Source: Brettanomyces bruxellensis (lineage: Eukaryota; Ascomycota; Pichiomycetes; Pichiales; Pichiaceae). Taken from it: 64,000 nucleotides of DNA. Positions 48,934-59,337 of this stretch are shown here, piece after piece (within the stretch, counting starts at the first letter, position 1; every line of letters starts with the position of its first letter). Below the pieces are notes generated by a model, which worked only from the letters and a program-made list of their open reading frames with translations, was not told where the DNA came from and searched no databases. The stretch spans positions 434,001 through 498,000 of the forward strand of contig NC_054689.1 of assembly GCF_011074885.1 (NCBI RefSeq). Direction: 5' to 3'. The position numbers were made by a program, and so were the translations under genes.

Positions 48934-49111
48934 CAGGACAATTCGAAATATGTTTGGCGATACAGACACAACATGCACATGATATGCAGCGATATGCACA
49001 TGACATGCATATGGCATGCATACGATATATACGATATGCAGACGCACTATACATAGGGCACGCATTTTCACCGCTAATAATTCCGTGATGCCTTTATTTA
49101 TAGTTACTAAA

Positions 49112-50236
49112 TTACATAGAATCAAGAAACTCGGTCACAAGTGGTGCAACCTGCTTTCTGGAAGCCGCCACATTCACCTGCTCAAAGCTCTGAATATCAT
49201 CTGCTAGTACCGTAAGCTGGCTCTCCAATTGTAAAGGCTTATTAACAGAGTTCACCAAACCTGTCGAAAGAGCAACCCCCGGTTTTCCAACCACGGATAT
49301 CTGTCTGCAGTGTTTTTTCGAAGCATCATTATAGCTGTTCATGATAATCATCAAATCAAGCTGTCTGTCATCTCTCAACTTCTTGGTGGAATTCTCAATC
49401 TCTTTCCTACCATATTTGGCCGTAAGATCTGCAAGTGAGCCACCAACAGAACTAATACCTGCCCTAAATTTGCCACAGACGTATTCCTTATAATCCTTTC
49501 TTAGAATATCCGTAAAACTGAAGCCTTCAGTTGACCGTTTCTGTTTGTGAAGGGTCTTATTTTCCTTTTTCAAAGCATCTTCACTAAGACCATCCACCTG
49601 TTTTTTGAGCTGCATTATAACATTCACATCCTCCGGTTTTGTCTTGTATGTATCCTTTAGATTGCCCGTGTCTAAAAGAATTGCCGACACCAGAAATCGA
49701 CCCGTCGACAAGTCAATGCTGGACTTCTTTATCGTGTCCATCAAGTGTGTAAGCACTAAAGTGCTGCAAGATCCAACGGTTTGGAGAATTCTGGGATTGG
49801 CATTCAGATAAAGTCCCTCATCCTTGTGGTGGTCGATGATTCCAACCACCTGTGCGTGGAATTTATTTTTCATAATTGCTTCATTCTCGCCTTCGAGTTT
49901 GTTGTGATCAACAAGCACCAACTGCATTTTTGTGTCTGTTGGGATGCTTTTCAAGTCATCTGCAAATATAAGGTCTTGACTTTGTATTCCTATGCTACTT
50001 AATGCATACTGGATGTCCCTTCTCAAGCTAAGATCTGCCTCTGGTATGTTAACAAACGGTAGTATAATTTTCTCGCTTGTATTTTGGCAATGTGTAAAGT
50101 ACGAATATGCAATTGCTGAAACGACCGAATCCATGTCAGAAGACTGATTTCCAGTCACAAATGTGATCTGGTGAAGTTGCTGGACGGATTTCGCCAACTG
50201 GGCCTTGCACGACTTCAAAAATGATACCAACGACAT
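49112..50236 (-). CDS. PPX1: Ppx1-like exopolyphosphatase (DHH superfamily)
   Basis: The protein has 374 residues of the DHH/DHHA2 type. Metal-binding motifs are present: GNQSSDMDS at 29-37 with D34 and D36, VDHN at 109-112, and DHH at 135-137. The C-terminal DHHA2 domain contains GKFRAGISSVGG and MIIMNSYND. Ppx1 removes terminal phosphate from inorganic polyphosphate in the cytosol. The start gives a length close to that of yeast Ppx1. It is divergent from the mannosyltransferase gene. Confidence 0.93.
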   Translation of the reverse strand: MSLVSFLKSCKAQLAKSVQQLHQITFVTGNQSSDMDSVVSAIAYSYFTHCQNTSEKIILPFVNIPEADLSLRRDIQYALSSIGIQSQDLIFADDLKSIPTDTKMQLVLVDHNKLEGENEAIMKNKFHAQVVGIIDHHKDEGLYLNANPRILQTVGSCSTLVLTHLMDTIKKSSIDLSTGRFLVSAILLDTGNLKDTYKTKPEDVNVIMQLKKQVDGLSEDALKKENKTLHKQKRSTEGFSFTDILRKDYKEYVCGKFRAGISSVGGSLADLTAKYGRKEIENSTKKLRDDRQLDLMIIMNSYNDASKKHCRQISVVGKPGVALSTGLVNSVNKPLQLESQLTVLADDIQSFEQVNVAASRKQVAPLVTEFLDSM

Positions 50237-50624
50237 GTTTTTTTGTGCTACGGTGCTGTATTTTGACCTGGTAATGAAGAATATGATGATATTGGTTTGT
50301 TAGGGAAGGGTATCTTTATTGAGATGCTGTTTTAAAAAGAAAAAAAATATATATTTACTGATTTTTTTTTTTTTTTTTTTTTTTTTTTAGTTATCATTTC
50401 AGGTGCCGCTAGCAGGGCTTAGCGACTCGAGTGTCACGCACAATGGAATCCGTGCATTTCGCAACTTTTTTCCAGTTTGGCACTCTTGGCATATATGTGC
50501 ATATCCGGCGAGCAAGCTACATTAATGTAGGCATTACCATATTTTGTTCTATCCGGGTCACTTTTTCAGTAATTAATGAATTTCGCCGCTTTCTAAAGAC
50601 TTGTTTGAGGCAGTTGGGCACATA
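50237..50624. promoter_or_regulatory. Divergent promoter region PPX1 / mannosyltransferase
   Basis: A 388-bp shared promoter with a run of 27 T at 50362-50388, following ATATATATTTACTG. No gene is visible in it. Confidence 0.5.
50362..50388 (+). repeat. T27 tract in a divergent promoter
   Basis: A homopolymer of 27 T between PPX1 and the mannosyltransferase gene. Confidence 0.8.
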
Positions 50625-51986
50625 ATGAAGCGATTTCCGAGGAGATTTGTGCGAGTTTTCTCCAGGATTTTATTGCTAGTAAGTTTGGCTGGCTTTATAG
50701 CTTTCATAGGAGTACACAGTGATTTTTCCACTTTATCGTCTCAATTTCGGTTCAAATTTATCTCTAGTGGAGATCATAAGGCAAATAATGAGCACGAGAA
50801 CACTCAGGTTGACAGAAATGAGATTCATCCGGTGATTAGTTGGGAGAAAATCAAGGAAAAACTCACATTTACCGGGACATCGGAGTTATCAACCAAGCAG
50901 ATCGTCAAAAAGAACTATATACAGCTCGGAGAGATAATGGGGAAGCCGATAGACTTGCCGAAGGTGGACAACTTGGTGGGGCCGCCGGAAAATGCAGAAA
51001 AATACGAAAGAGCAAATGGTACACTGATGATTCTCACAAGAAACAGAGATGCAGGGGCCGTAGTGTACACAGTGAAGCAGATAGAGGAGCACTTCAACAA
51101 GAAATTCCACTATCCGTATGTCTTCCTCAACGAGGAGAAGTTCACAGAACGATTTAAGAGCCGGATCAAGAACTATGTGTCAGGAGAGTGCTATTTTGAA
51201 CAAGTTGCACCAGAGGATTGGGTGCAACCAGAGTTCATAGATAAGAACAAGCAGAACGTGGGCATGCTGAAGTTGGCCAGAGAGAATGTTGCGTATGCCA
51301 GAAAGCTCTCGTACCATAACATGTGCCGATATTACAGCCGTGGATTCTACAATCACCCAAGAATGAAGCAGTTCCGGTACTACTGGCGGTTCGAACCCGG
51401 CACCGACTACTTTTGCGATATAGACTATGACGTGTTCAAGTTCATGCAGGACAATGACAAGACGTACGGGTTCACCATCAGCATTTACGATATTAGGCAG
51501 TCCTTGAGAAACATATGGCCAGATACACTAGAGTTTGTCGAAAAGCATCCCGAGTACGTTAATCCGAATGGTGCGATGTCCTGGCTCACAAACAGCCTTC
51601 AAAAGCCGGAGAACGCCGAGGAAACTGACGGTTATTCCACATGCCACTTCTGGTCGAATTTCGAGATTGCAGACATGAACTTTTTCCGGTCCAAGCCTTA
51701 CAGTGAGTGGGTAGAGTACTTGGATAAAACGGGTGGCTTTTACTATGAGCGTTGGGGAGATGCCCCTGTGCATACAATTGGATTATCTCTATTCGCAGAC
51801 CGCAAACGCATCCACTGGTTCCGCGATATAGGATACAAGCATGTGCCGTACACGAACTGCCCAAATTCCGAAAAGTGCAGCCGATGCACACCGGGGAAAT
51901 TTACATACATGAATCTTTGGAGTGAGAACTGCTTGACAAATTGGTGGAATTTAGAGATGGATGATGAGCAGAAGTCGCTTTACTAG
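50625..51986 (+). CDS. KRE2/MNT1-family alpha-1,2-mannosyltransferase (GT15)
   Basis: The protein has 453 residues with type II topology: a short basic cytosolic tail, a membrane anchor at about 13-30, a stem, then a luminal catalytic domain. Family motifs are ILTRNRDAG, then YHNMCRYYSRGFYNHP, then YYWRFEPGTDYFCDIDYDVF, which includes the proposed catalytic Glu. FGFTISIYD-like and CHFWSNFEIAD blocks follow. GT15 enzymes add alpha-1,2-mannose to O- and N-linked glycans in the Golgi using GDP-mannose. Which paralog (KRE2, KTR1, KTR3, YUR1 or other) it matches I cannot say. The ATG at 50625 is used because an eight-codon extension upstream starts with TTG. Confidence 0.92.
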   Translation: MKRFPRRFVRVFSRILLLVSLAGFIAFIGVHSDFSTLSSQFRFKFISSGDHKANNEHENTQVDRNEIHPVISWEKIKEKLTFTGTSELSTKQIVKKNYIQLGEIMGKPIDLPKVDNLVGPPENAEKYERANGTLMILTRNRDAGAVVYTVKQIEEHFNKKFHYPYVFLNEEKFTERFKSRIKNYVSGECYFEQVAPEDWVQPEFIDKNKQNVGMLKLARENVAYARKLSYHNMCRYYSRGFYNHPRMKQFRYYWRFEPGTDYFCDIDYDVFKFMQDNDKTYGFTISIYDIRQSLRNIWPDTLEFVEKHPEYVNPNGAMSWLTNSLQKPENAEETDGYSTCHFWSNFEIADMNFFRSKPYSEWVEYLDKTGGFYYERWGDAPVHTIGLSLFADRKRIHWFRDIGYKHVPYTNCPNSEKCSRCTPGKFTYMNLWSENCLTNWWNLEMDDEQKSLY

Positions 51987-52354
51987 GGGTGTATAGTCTG
52001 TTTATATCAAGAGAGTCGCTTATATTATGTAAGGTGTATGTTATCTTCATCTTTATGCTTTCTTCACCAGCCACAGTTGCGCCTCAATCTATTATGAGGA
52101 CCCCTGCATTCACGATTTCGCAATTTCGCGACATCATTTCACAATTTTTAAGTCCCCGCTTTCTGTTTTTCTTTTTTCACCCAGCTGTCTTTTTTTTTTT
52201 TTTTTTCACGCAGCTTTCTCGTTTTTCATCTTTTCTTTTCTCATTTTAGTCATCGCGAATCTATCTTATCCATCTTCTCACCTGGTGAAATTCTCATCAC
52301 CAACTGCACTTCCTACATATCAAGCAACCTAAAATCACACAGAACCATACAATA
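51987..52354. promoter_or_regulatory. HOM6 upstream region
   Basis: It contains a T tract at about 52188-52206 and TTTCGCGAC near 52121. I found no Gcn4 site (TGACTC) in either orientation in this interval. Confidence 0.4.
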
Positions 52355-53440
52355 ATGCCAGCCGTCAACATTGCCGTCATCGGAGCAGGTGTCGTGGGTT
52401 CAGAACTCATCAATCAATTGTCTCACCTCAAAAGCTACATCAACTACAATGTGGTTTTGTTAGCAGAGTCAGGCCATGCCCTTAGAAGCGATGATTTCTC
52501 ACCATTGGACCTCAGCTCGTGGGCCAAGAACTTGAAAGCATCAACTGTGCCAGGAATGAGCACCACGGAGATCGCCGACTTCCTCAAGAAGTCGCCTTTA
52601 CCAACTATTGTCGTTGACAACACTTCAAACCAGGCAATTGCCAATTCGTACCCAATGTTTATCAAGCAGGGCACATCTGTGGCCACACCCAACAAAAAAG
52701 CATTCTCGAGCAACATCAAGCTCTGGAATGAGATCTTTGACTATGCCGGAAAGCCAGGCTACGGTTTGTGCTACCATGAATCGTCCGTTGGTGCAGGTTT
52801 GCCATTAATCACTCCCCTTAAGGAGATGCTCGAGACAGGAGATGAGGTTATCAAGATTGAGGGTATCTTCTCGGGCACACTCTCGTACATTTTCAACGAG
52901 TTCTCGACCGTCAAGCCTTCGGATGTCAAGTTTTCGCAGGTGGTGAAGGTTGCAAAGCAGAAAGGTTACACAGAGCCGGATCCAAGAGATGACTTGAACG
53001 GTTTGGATGTTGCCAGAAAAGTGACCATCTTGGCCCGGATCTCCGGTTTGCCTGTGGAGTCACCTGCCGCCTTCCCGGTGCAGTCTCTCATTCCAAAGGA
53101 GTTGGAGTCTGTTTCGTCCGGAGACGAGTTTTTGGACAAGTTGCCTCAGTTTGATGACAGAATGGATGCTCTCAGACAGGAAGCTGCCAAGGAGGGCAAA
53201 GTTTTGCGTTTCATCGGTACTGTTGATGTGCCAAACAAGCAGACATCCGTGAAAATCCTTAAGTATGATGCCTCGCATCCATTTGCTTCCCTAAAGGGCT
53301 CGGACAACGTGATTTCGATAAAAACCAAGAGATATCCAAACCCGTTAATTATTCAGGGTGCCGGAGCAGGTGCTGCAGTTACGGCAATGGGTGTTTTGAG
53401 TGATGTCATCAAGATTGCACAGAGGGTTGCAAGGGATTAA
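52355..53440 (+). CDS. HOM6: Homoserine dehydrogenase (Hom6)
   Basis: The protein has 361 residues, close to yeast Hom6 (359). The N-terminal NAD(P)-binding motif is AVIGAGVVGSEL. NTSNQAIANSYP, TPNKKAFSS and SSVGAGLPLITPLKEM follow in the expected order. The substrate region contains GIFSGTLSYIFNEFS and YTEPDPRDDLNGLDVARK. The enzyme reduces aspartate beta-semialdehyde to homoserine, the branch point to threonine and methionine. The start is the only plausible ATG. It is transcribed toward the 3' end of IML1 with a 0.9-kb gap. Confidence 0.97.
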   Translation: MPAVNIAVIGAGVVGSELINQLSHLKSYINYNVVLLAESGHALRSDDFSPLDLSSWAKNLKASTVPGMSTTEIADFLKKSPLPTIVVDNTSNQAIANSYPMFIKQGTSVATPNKKAFSSNIKLWNEIFDYAGKPGYGLCYHESSVGAGLPLITPLKEMLETGDEVIKIEGIFSGTLSYIFNEFSTVKPSDVKFSQVVKVAKQKGYTEPDPRDDLNGLDVARKVTILARISGLPVESPAAFPVQSLIPKELESVSSGDEFLDKLPQFDDRMDALRQEAAKEGKVLRFIGTVDVPNKQTSVKILKYDASHPFASLKGSDNVISIKTKRYPNPLIIQGAGAGAAVTAMGVLSDVIKIAQRVARD

Positions 53441-54335
53441 GCTATGTGGGATATGTGTAGTGTATATACATTATCTATATCTTATAGTACCACATGAGAT
53501 GCATAATTGTATTGTAGGTGTGCAGGAGGCAGGATTTTTTGTCAAGCAAATATGCACTGCAACTAAGTGGTTAGCTGCCATGCTGTGCAGTTTAATCCCT
53601 CGCCAAGCTTTAACTGCATTTGGCATACTGGTATCTGAACCCGGCTTAGAATGTGTTGATGCCTGAAGTGACCAACGCGAACTAGTTTTTGCTTTAAAGC
53701 CATAAAGGTATCGTTATTGCGTATTATGGATACTTAGTGTCTGCAAAACACGTCTGAACACCTGAGCATTTAGCACTTTGCTATTGGTATTTAGGGATTT
53801 GAACTCTGTTATTGGTATTTATGAGTTTCAAAGCTATGAAGCAGGCGTGAAGAAGATACTGTGTAAGTGGTGTAAATGTGAAAATAGTTTTAAAGATGAA
53901 ATGTATATACTAGGATGAGTATATAATATCACACTTAATAAGCATAGCTGATTATAAATGTGCTTGCAGAAATTTGCTGATCGCATAAAGCTGCCATGGC
54001 TAGACATCGATATATTATACATTAATATGTATTTGGTACTACGGATATACCCACATTGGCGTGCATTTCGAAAATATACATCAGACATAGCATTATCATT
54101 GCTGCAGGCTATCCTTTTAAGAATTTGCATGGTCTAGCATACAGCTACGACTTTCAAAATCACAATTATTACTGCTAGAATGTCATTATGCATTAGTATA
54201 CCCTATTGTAACTAAGAATCTTCGGATTTTCTCACACAGCTACCTGCTAGAGCTACACCCATTACTGTTAGTATGTTATTATGCATTCTCGGACGTCATT
54301 ACACATTGCTGTATCCCTCAAATTGCTACCGTATC
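53441..54335. other. Convergent intergenic region HOM6 / IML1
   Basis: 895 bp between two stop codons, long for a convergent pair here. Two diverged copies of about 55-60 nt lie at about 54135-54193 and 54231-54286, both ending in TTATTATGCATT or TCATTATGCATT. TATTGGTATTTA occurs twice near 53782 and 53812. A TACTAAC on the minus strand at 54258-54264 lies beyond the IML1 stop and has no partner. No gene is evident. Confidence 0.5.
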
Positions 54336-57300
54336 CTATGCTTCACCCTTAGTCTCAGTGTCACTCGTTTCATCATCATCCTCAAATAACGCAAGCTCAA
54401 CATCACGGCTGCGCTCGAACTTGGCAAGTGCCTCGCGGAATATGACGCGGAGCATGGTCCGGTCGCTGCATATGGCCCTGAAATCAAGCATGACACCCTG
54501 GGAGTCAAAGTAGACGGTGCTGTTGTTGTTTCCCTGGAGCTGGCCGATGCTCAAGTTGACCCGTGCGATGTGTGGGTTGTTTGGGGCAAGGAAGAAGTTG
54601 CCGTTCTCCCTGAGTTCGGCAATGTATGCCCCGGTCCGGTGCACAAACTGGGCGTACTTGAAACGGGGTCTTCCCCAACTGTAGACGACGTCAAAGCGGT
54701 CATCGCGGAAAAGATTCGCGGTACGGTTGTCGAGCATGAAGTGGCATCTCTCGAGCAAGTAGAGGTGGTAGAAGTACCTGTTTTCGTTAAGAATGGAGGT
54801 GTGGCATGCGAACTCGTGATCGGACCAGGGGTCCAGGGCAAGGTGGATGTCGATGGTTGAATGAAGCGGGTTGGCAAGCGGCAAAGTGCAGAGTTCATCC
54901 CAGGGCACCTCCACCAACTCCAAGCCGTATCTCTCGCAGTGCTTGGCCCAGCTGCTGACGGTGTCCTCGATGAGCTTAGACGTTGTGTTGAGCCACTCCA
55001 ACCGGATGTGGAAGCAGTGCTCCGGGTTGTGCACTATGTCGTAGTGCACGTTCATAATTTCCGGCTGCCAGGACACCTGGTTCGGGTCCAAGTTGTAGAT
55101 GACTTTTCTTGAAAGCACGACTTTTCGTTTTGGCGGAGTGGACGAAGCTGTGGTTTTCTGTTCTCCTTCGTTCTTTTCCTGCTCTATGTTCTTTTCCTGC
55201 TCTATGTTCCCCCTCTGCCCTTTTTCCCCCTTCCCCTCCCCCAAGTACTGCACGTTCAGCTCGTAGAAGTAGTGGCCGTCCAAAAAGTGATGCTTGGACT
55301 TCACATGCCGGAAAAGCCCCCGTTCCATCAACGTGTTGCCGTAATCCACGGCCCCCTGGCGGTCGTCGATATCCTGGAAGTTCTCAATGAGCCAGCTGAC
55401 GAGATCCGTGCCCGTGAAGCAGTGGTAGTGCATCAGAAGATGCCACTTGCGGTCGGCGATCTTGATTCCGCCCTCGGCCTGCAAAGCAGAGGCCAGCCGG
55501 GCCAACGATACCGATTTGTCGAAGGCTGGCCCGTGGAACAACTGCGTTGGGCTCACTCCGCCGCTAAACTCGAGGTTCGCCTGGTTGTCCAAGTACGAGA
55601 AGAGGTTCCCCGTGTAGAAGTTGATCTCGGGCATAATCTCGGACTTCTTGGGCCGGGCCCGGCGTTCCTCGGGGGTCCGAAGCCTGTTTCGGTTGATCGT
55701 GGCCACCAGCGACCGGATTCCCTCCAATCGGATCTCCTCGGGTGTGAGGCTCTCGGAGGCAAGCTTGAAAGAGTTCTCAGGCAGGTTTGTGGGGATCACC
55801 GCAAACTTCAGCCGGTGGTACTGCGGCTGGCCGTCCGGTTGGCCCTCCCCTGAGTCGCTGTACCCGGCAAGCACCTGGTCAAGCCGGTTCCAGTTGTAGT
55901 CGCGGGCCCCCTCGCGGCTCAGGTGCACAGTTACCGGCCGGTACACCTCGCTGTACCTCGTGCGGATATGGCCCACATAGTCTGCGTCTGCCGATGCTGC
56001 ACCTCCGCTTGCTATGCGTCGGTACACCTGCACGTTCACCAACCCGTTGTAGTCGCAGCTGATCCGGTGGATTTCGTCCGACAGCGACAGATATATTCGG
56101 CTGCCCTCATAGTGGTCCGCGTCCAGGTACTCAACCAGCATCTTCGAGTCTCCGTTTGGCTTCCGCTGGTTCTCCACACAGCGAACCCGGTCCCCAACGC
56201 AGATCTGAAACCCGAGAGACACCCTGAGCGAGATCATCGACCGCATGAGCGTCTCACTGGTCCCCGTGTTGCCGTTTACGCCCCCTGGGTTCGGCAGCAC
56301 GTCGTAGATCCGGAACGTGAAGTTCTGGTTGAAGTCTTCACTCGTGGGGAAGAGTGGTGTCATGACTGGCAACGCTGCCGGTGTTGCCAACGATGTCCAC
56401 TTGATAATTCTTCGCCGGACATTTGGCGGAAACACAAACTGCCACCGGCCGTACGAGACGAGCCCAAAGAGCTCTGACGTTGTCACATTCGAGGGGTTCT
56501 GCACCACTGTCCAGTACGCGTTCCACTTCTTCTGCTGCGGGTGCTTTGCCGCGCGGGTGTGCATGCCGGCCAGGGGATGTGCATTGAAGCGTGATGCAGC
56601 ATGCATGCTGGCGTGCATGTTGGAGTGCAAGCTTGGGGCATCTAAGTGTGTACTTAAGGCATCTGTGTGTGTACTGAATGTATCTGTGTGTGGGTTTAGG
56701 GCATCTAAGTGTGTGCTTGAGCCATTAACATGTGGGCCTAAATCACCTGAATGAGAACTCGAAGCATCTAAATGCCCTGGGTGCACATTCACCCTCGTCT
56801 CTCCATCTCCATCCTGTCCTCCCGGAGATGATATCAGTCGCTTGACAAACTCCAGGGCCCGGGGAAGCCCGGAGCGAGGTTGGTTGTTCTTTGAAATCGA
56901 AAGAAGAGACGAAAACGCCGAAATGTTCGGCTTGCTGGTCGTCGTGATTCCAGTGGCACTCGACGTCGTGGGTGCCGCCGCCTGTACGGAGGGAATCTCC
57001 TTTGCCTGCAGCTTGCCCTGCAGCGATGCCTGGAGGCCCGAACGCAGGCCTGTGCGGCGTGGCTCGGCAGCATCTGAAGTGCGTGCACGACGTGCGTCTG
57101 CATGATGACGTGCATCTGCAGCACGGAATGTGTCCGCACCCCCTGCAGGGCGAAACACCGCGGAGTCGTAGCCACCCATCGCATCCACCGCACTACTGTA
57201 ACGGCCAAGGCTGAGATCCTGGATGCTGACCGACGTGAGCTCGTTCTCCATGACACCCATCATCTGCAACTCGTAGATTTTGCACCGGGGGAGCCACTGG

Positions 57301-58931
57301 TGGACGGACTGCGACGCGTCGCTCCAGAAGGAGATGTCCATGAAGTTCGGAATGCAGTGATGTGTCTTGTGGTTCGAGTCCAGGTACCGGAAGAGTGGAA
57401 CAACGTGGAGCGGCGGCTGGGAGAGGCAGATGACGTCGATCGTCGAGTCGACCGTCGCGAGCATCCGCCCCGTCCCCACAAGCATCTCGTGGTCCACGTC
57501 GAAGAGTCCGTTACCCGGAGATATCACTATGAGGTGGTTGGTGGTCTGCCGGAGGTCCGGGTCACGGAAATCGTCCGAAACGAGACTCATTCCAAGGTTG
57601 ATGGCCTCCAAAAGATTGCCCTTGACGGCCGGAAGGAAGTTTCCACGAATCAAGTACTGTTGAGGGTGGTCGTGGTCGATTTTCCGGTTGGGCCCCAGCA
57701 AAATATCACGCTTGAAGTTGGCAAATTCAAGCCGCAACGTGGCCATGATCTCGTTCCACAGCGTGATCGACACCTGGTCCACAACCACCCGGTAGTAGTC
57801 CTGTCTCTTGGGAGGTCTTTCTCCAGCCGCATACCTTGTGTTTCGGCCTTCATCCAGATCCACACTCGTGAAAAGCACTATGCTGATCAGGTGGTGCGTT
57901 CCAAGCTTCTTCCATCGCTTGAACACCTTCGGGAAAAGCGAGTTCACCAACTTGTAGAACATCTGCTGCCCGCTCTCCTCGAAATGCCACATTTCCAGCG
58001 AAATCTGGATGAAAACCACCAGTCGGGCCGATTCCGACCGGAAAACCACCCGTGTTGACTCTCCAACATACGCAGAAAACACCTTCTTGCCCCGCCGGTA
58101 CATCCGCTGCACATCCCCGCGGATCGACCCTTGCAGAAAGCTCAACCGCTGCGTCCGGTAAACACACCCGTGCACCAGTAATCCCGCCAGGTTCCACATG
58201 TCGCCCCGCGACACGTGCAAGTCCCGGATGTAGATTTCCACCACATCTGCCTCTGCCTGCTCCCTCGATACTGGGCCTACCACCACTGGGGATCGCGGCT
58301 TAAGGTCCAGCAGCTTCTGAATGGGTCCCGATTTGACCGAGATGGTCTTTGGTCCTATTCCTGCACTCGCTGCGTTCGCGGCACCTTCATTTCCTGCACC
58401 CGCATTGCCTGCATCTGCATTGCCCAGTGTTGCATTCGCTGCACCTGCGTTACCTGCACCCCCTGGCTGGCACTTCTTAAATATGAAGTACAAACGCCTC
58501 GATGAGCCCTCCTCGCACCTCAGCTGCCCAACCCCGCCCTCAACTGCACCTGGCACCACTCCGGGGTCCACCACCACATCCTCAGGCCACTTCCCCGGCT
58601 CATGGAACCTCACAGACAGCCGAGCCCAGCCCGGTGTACCCCGACTACTGCTTTCACCGGGTGTATCATCCTTACCGGCCTCATTCGACCTTCCAATCGA
58701 TGCCATACGCGACTCTGTGTCCCCTCCTACAATTCTCATTGGCCCATTTCTCGTCGAACGTGTTCTCTGCGAGTTCTGCTCGCTCTGGCTGTCCGTATTT
58801 GCCTCTGTTGCTGACACTAACTCGCTTTCTGTCCCCCGCCTTCCCACTATCAGGCTTGCTTCATTTGTTCTTTGGCTCGCCCTGTTCCTCGACCGCGAGA
58901 GGTCGAATTGTATGCGTGGGCGCCTTGCCAT
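54336..58931 (-). CDS. IML1: Iml1/DEPDC5-like GATOR1 (SEACIT) GTPase-activating subunit
   Basis: The protein has 1531 residues. An N-terminal domain at about 220-540 (VEIYIRDLHVSRGDMWNLAG, then FLQGSIRGDVQRMYRRGKKVFSAYV in part) is characteristic of Iml1. A DEP domain follows at about 1160-1225 (FTGTDLVSWLIENFQDIDDRQ, shown only in part). The C-terminal domain includes HYDIVHNPEHCFHIRLEW and TVYFDSQGVMLDF. With Npr2 and Npr3, Iml1 forms the GAP for Gtr1 and inhibits TORC1 on amino acid shortage. Two low-complexity insertions stand out: a Gly/Asn/Ala repeat near residues 155-195 and a Ser/His/Asp repeat near 715-780. Codons are strongly G+C-rich compared with neighbouring NUP159. Confidence 0.93.
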   Translation of the reverse strand: MARRPRIQFDLSRSRNRASQRTNEASLIVGRRGTESELVSATEANTDSQSEQNSQRTRSTRNGPMRIVGGDTESRMASIGRSNEAGKDDTPGESSSRGTPGWARLSVRFHEPGKWPEDVVVDPGVVPGAVEGGVGQLRCEEGSSRRLYFIFKKCQPGGAGNAGAANATLGNADAGNAGAGNEGAANAASAGIGPKTISVKSGPIQKLLDLKPRSPVVVGPVSREQAEADVVEIYIRDLHVSRGDMWNLAGLLVHGCVYRTQRLSFLQGSIRGDVQRMYRRGKKVFSAYVGESTRVVFRSESARLVVFIQISLEMWHFEESGQQMFYKLVNSLFPKVFKRWKKLGTHHLISIVLFTSVDLDEGRNTRYAAGERPPKRQDYYRVVVDQVSITLWNEIMATLRLEFANFKRDILLGPNRKIDHDHPQQYLIRGNFLPAVKGNLLEAINLGMSLVSDDFRDPDLRQTTNHLIVISPGNGLFDVDHEMLVGTGRMLATVDSTIDVICLSQPPLHVVPLFRYLDSNHKTHHCIPNFMDISFWSDASQSVHQWLPRCKIYELQMMGVMENELTSVSIQDLSLGRYSSAVDAMGGYDSAVFRPAGGADTFRAADARHHADARRARTSDAAEPRRTGLRSGLQASLQGKLQAKEIPSVQAAAPTTSSATGITTTSKPNISAFSSLLSISKNNQPRSGLPRALEFVKRLISSPGGQDGDGETRVNVHPGHLDASSSHSGDLGPHVNGSSTHLDALNPHTDTFSTHTDALSTHLDAPSLHSNMHASMHAASRFNAHPLAGMHTRAAKHPQQKKWNAYWTVVQNPSNVTTSELFGLVSYGRWQFVFPPNVRRRIIKWTSLATPAALPVMTPLFPTSEDFNQNFTFRIYDVLPNPGGVNGNTGTSETLMRSMISLRVSLGFQICVGDRVRCVENQRKPNGDSKMLVEYLDADHYEGSRIYLSLSDEIHRISCDYNGLVNVQVYRRIASGGAASADADYVGHIRTRYSEVYRPVTVHLSREGARDYNWNRLDQVLAGYSDSGEGQPDGQPQYHRLKFAVIPTNLPENSFKLASESLTPEEIRLEGIRSLVATINRNRLRTPEERRARPKKSEIMPEINFYTGNLFSYLDNQANLEFSGGVSPTQLFHGPAFDKSVSLARLASALQAEGGIKIADRKWHLLMHYHCFTGTDLVSWLIENFQDIDDRQGAVDYGNTLMERGLFRHVKSKHHFLDGHYFYELNVQYLGEGKGEKGQRGNIEQEKNIEQEKNEGEQKTTASSTPPKRKVVLSRKVIYNLDPNQVSWQPEIMNVHYDIVHNPEHCFHIRLEWLNTTSKLIEDTVSSWAKHCERYGLELVEVPWDELCTLPLANPLHSTIDIHLALDPWSDHEFACHTSILNENRYFYHLYLLERCHFMLDNRTANLFRDDRFDVVYSWGRPRFKYAQFVHRTGAYIAELRENGNFFLAPNNPHIARVNLSIGQLQGNNNSTVYFDSQGVMLDFRAICSDRTMLRVIFREALAKFERSRDVELALFEDDDETSDTETKGEA

Positions 58932-59337
58932 TGCCTTTAATGTATAGATTTCACAGCTATGTGTATGGTTTTCGATCTGTCCTTGCTCTAATCTTGTACA
59001 TATCTATTGCTCGACCCCGTATTTCAATGTAGTTTTTTTTTTTTATCTTTCTGTAAGTTCCTATTTTATTTTTCCTATTTTGCTTTTTTCTTTTTCCTAT
59101 TTTCCTCCTTTCTTTTTATCCAAACACTCCTTTCTTTTTTCTTTCTTATCTACGCTTTCTTATCTGCTCTACTTTCCTTATTTTCTCTTTCTTTTCACAC
59201 TTTCTTCTTTTCTATTTCTTATCTACTCCACTTTACAACCTTTCACAAGCTCCAGATCTATCTCTACATGTGCACCATCGTCTGTGTCCTAAAAATTAAA
59301 CCAAATTTAGTATTCAATGACAAACCTATTTACTTCC
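58932..59337. other. Pyrimidine-rich interval between IML1 and NUP159
   Basis: It forms the IML1 promoter and the NUP159 3' flank. About 59031-59240 is strongly T/C-rich on the plus strand, with few purines. The frames read through it are Phe/Leu/Ser low complexity and not genes. Confidence 0.5.

Noticed and set aside
54258..54264. TACTAAC on the minus strand near IML1
   Set aside because: It lies beyond the IML1 stop, without donor or downstream coding frame.
57102..58058. Plus-strand 318-codon frame opposite IML1
   Set aside because: Antisense shadow of a conserved gene with G+C-rich third positions; no domain.
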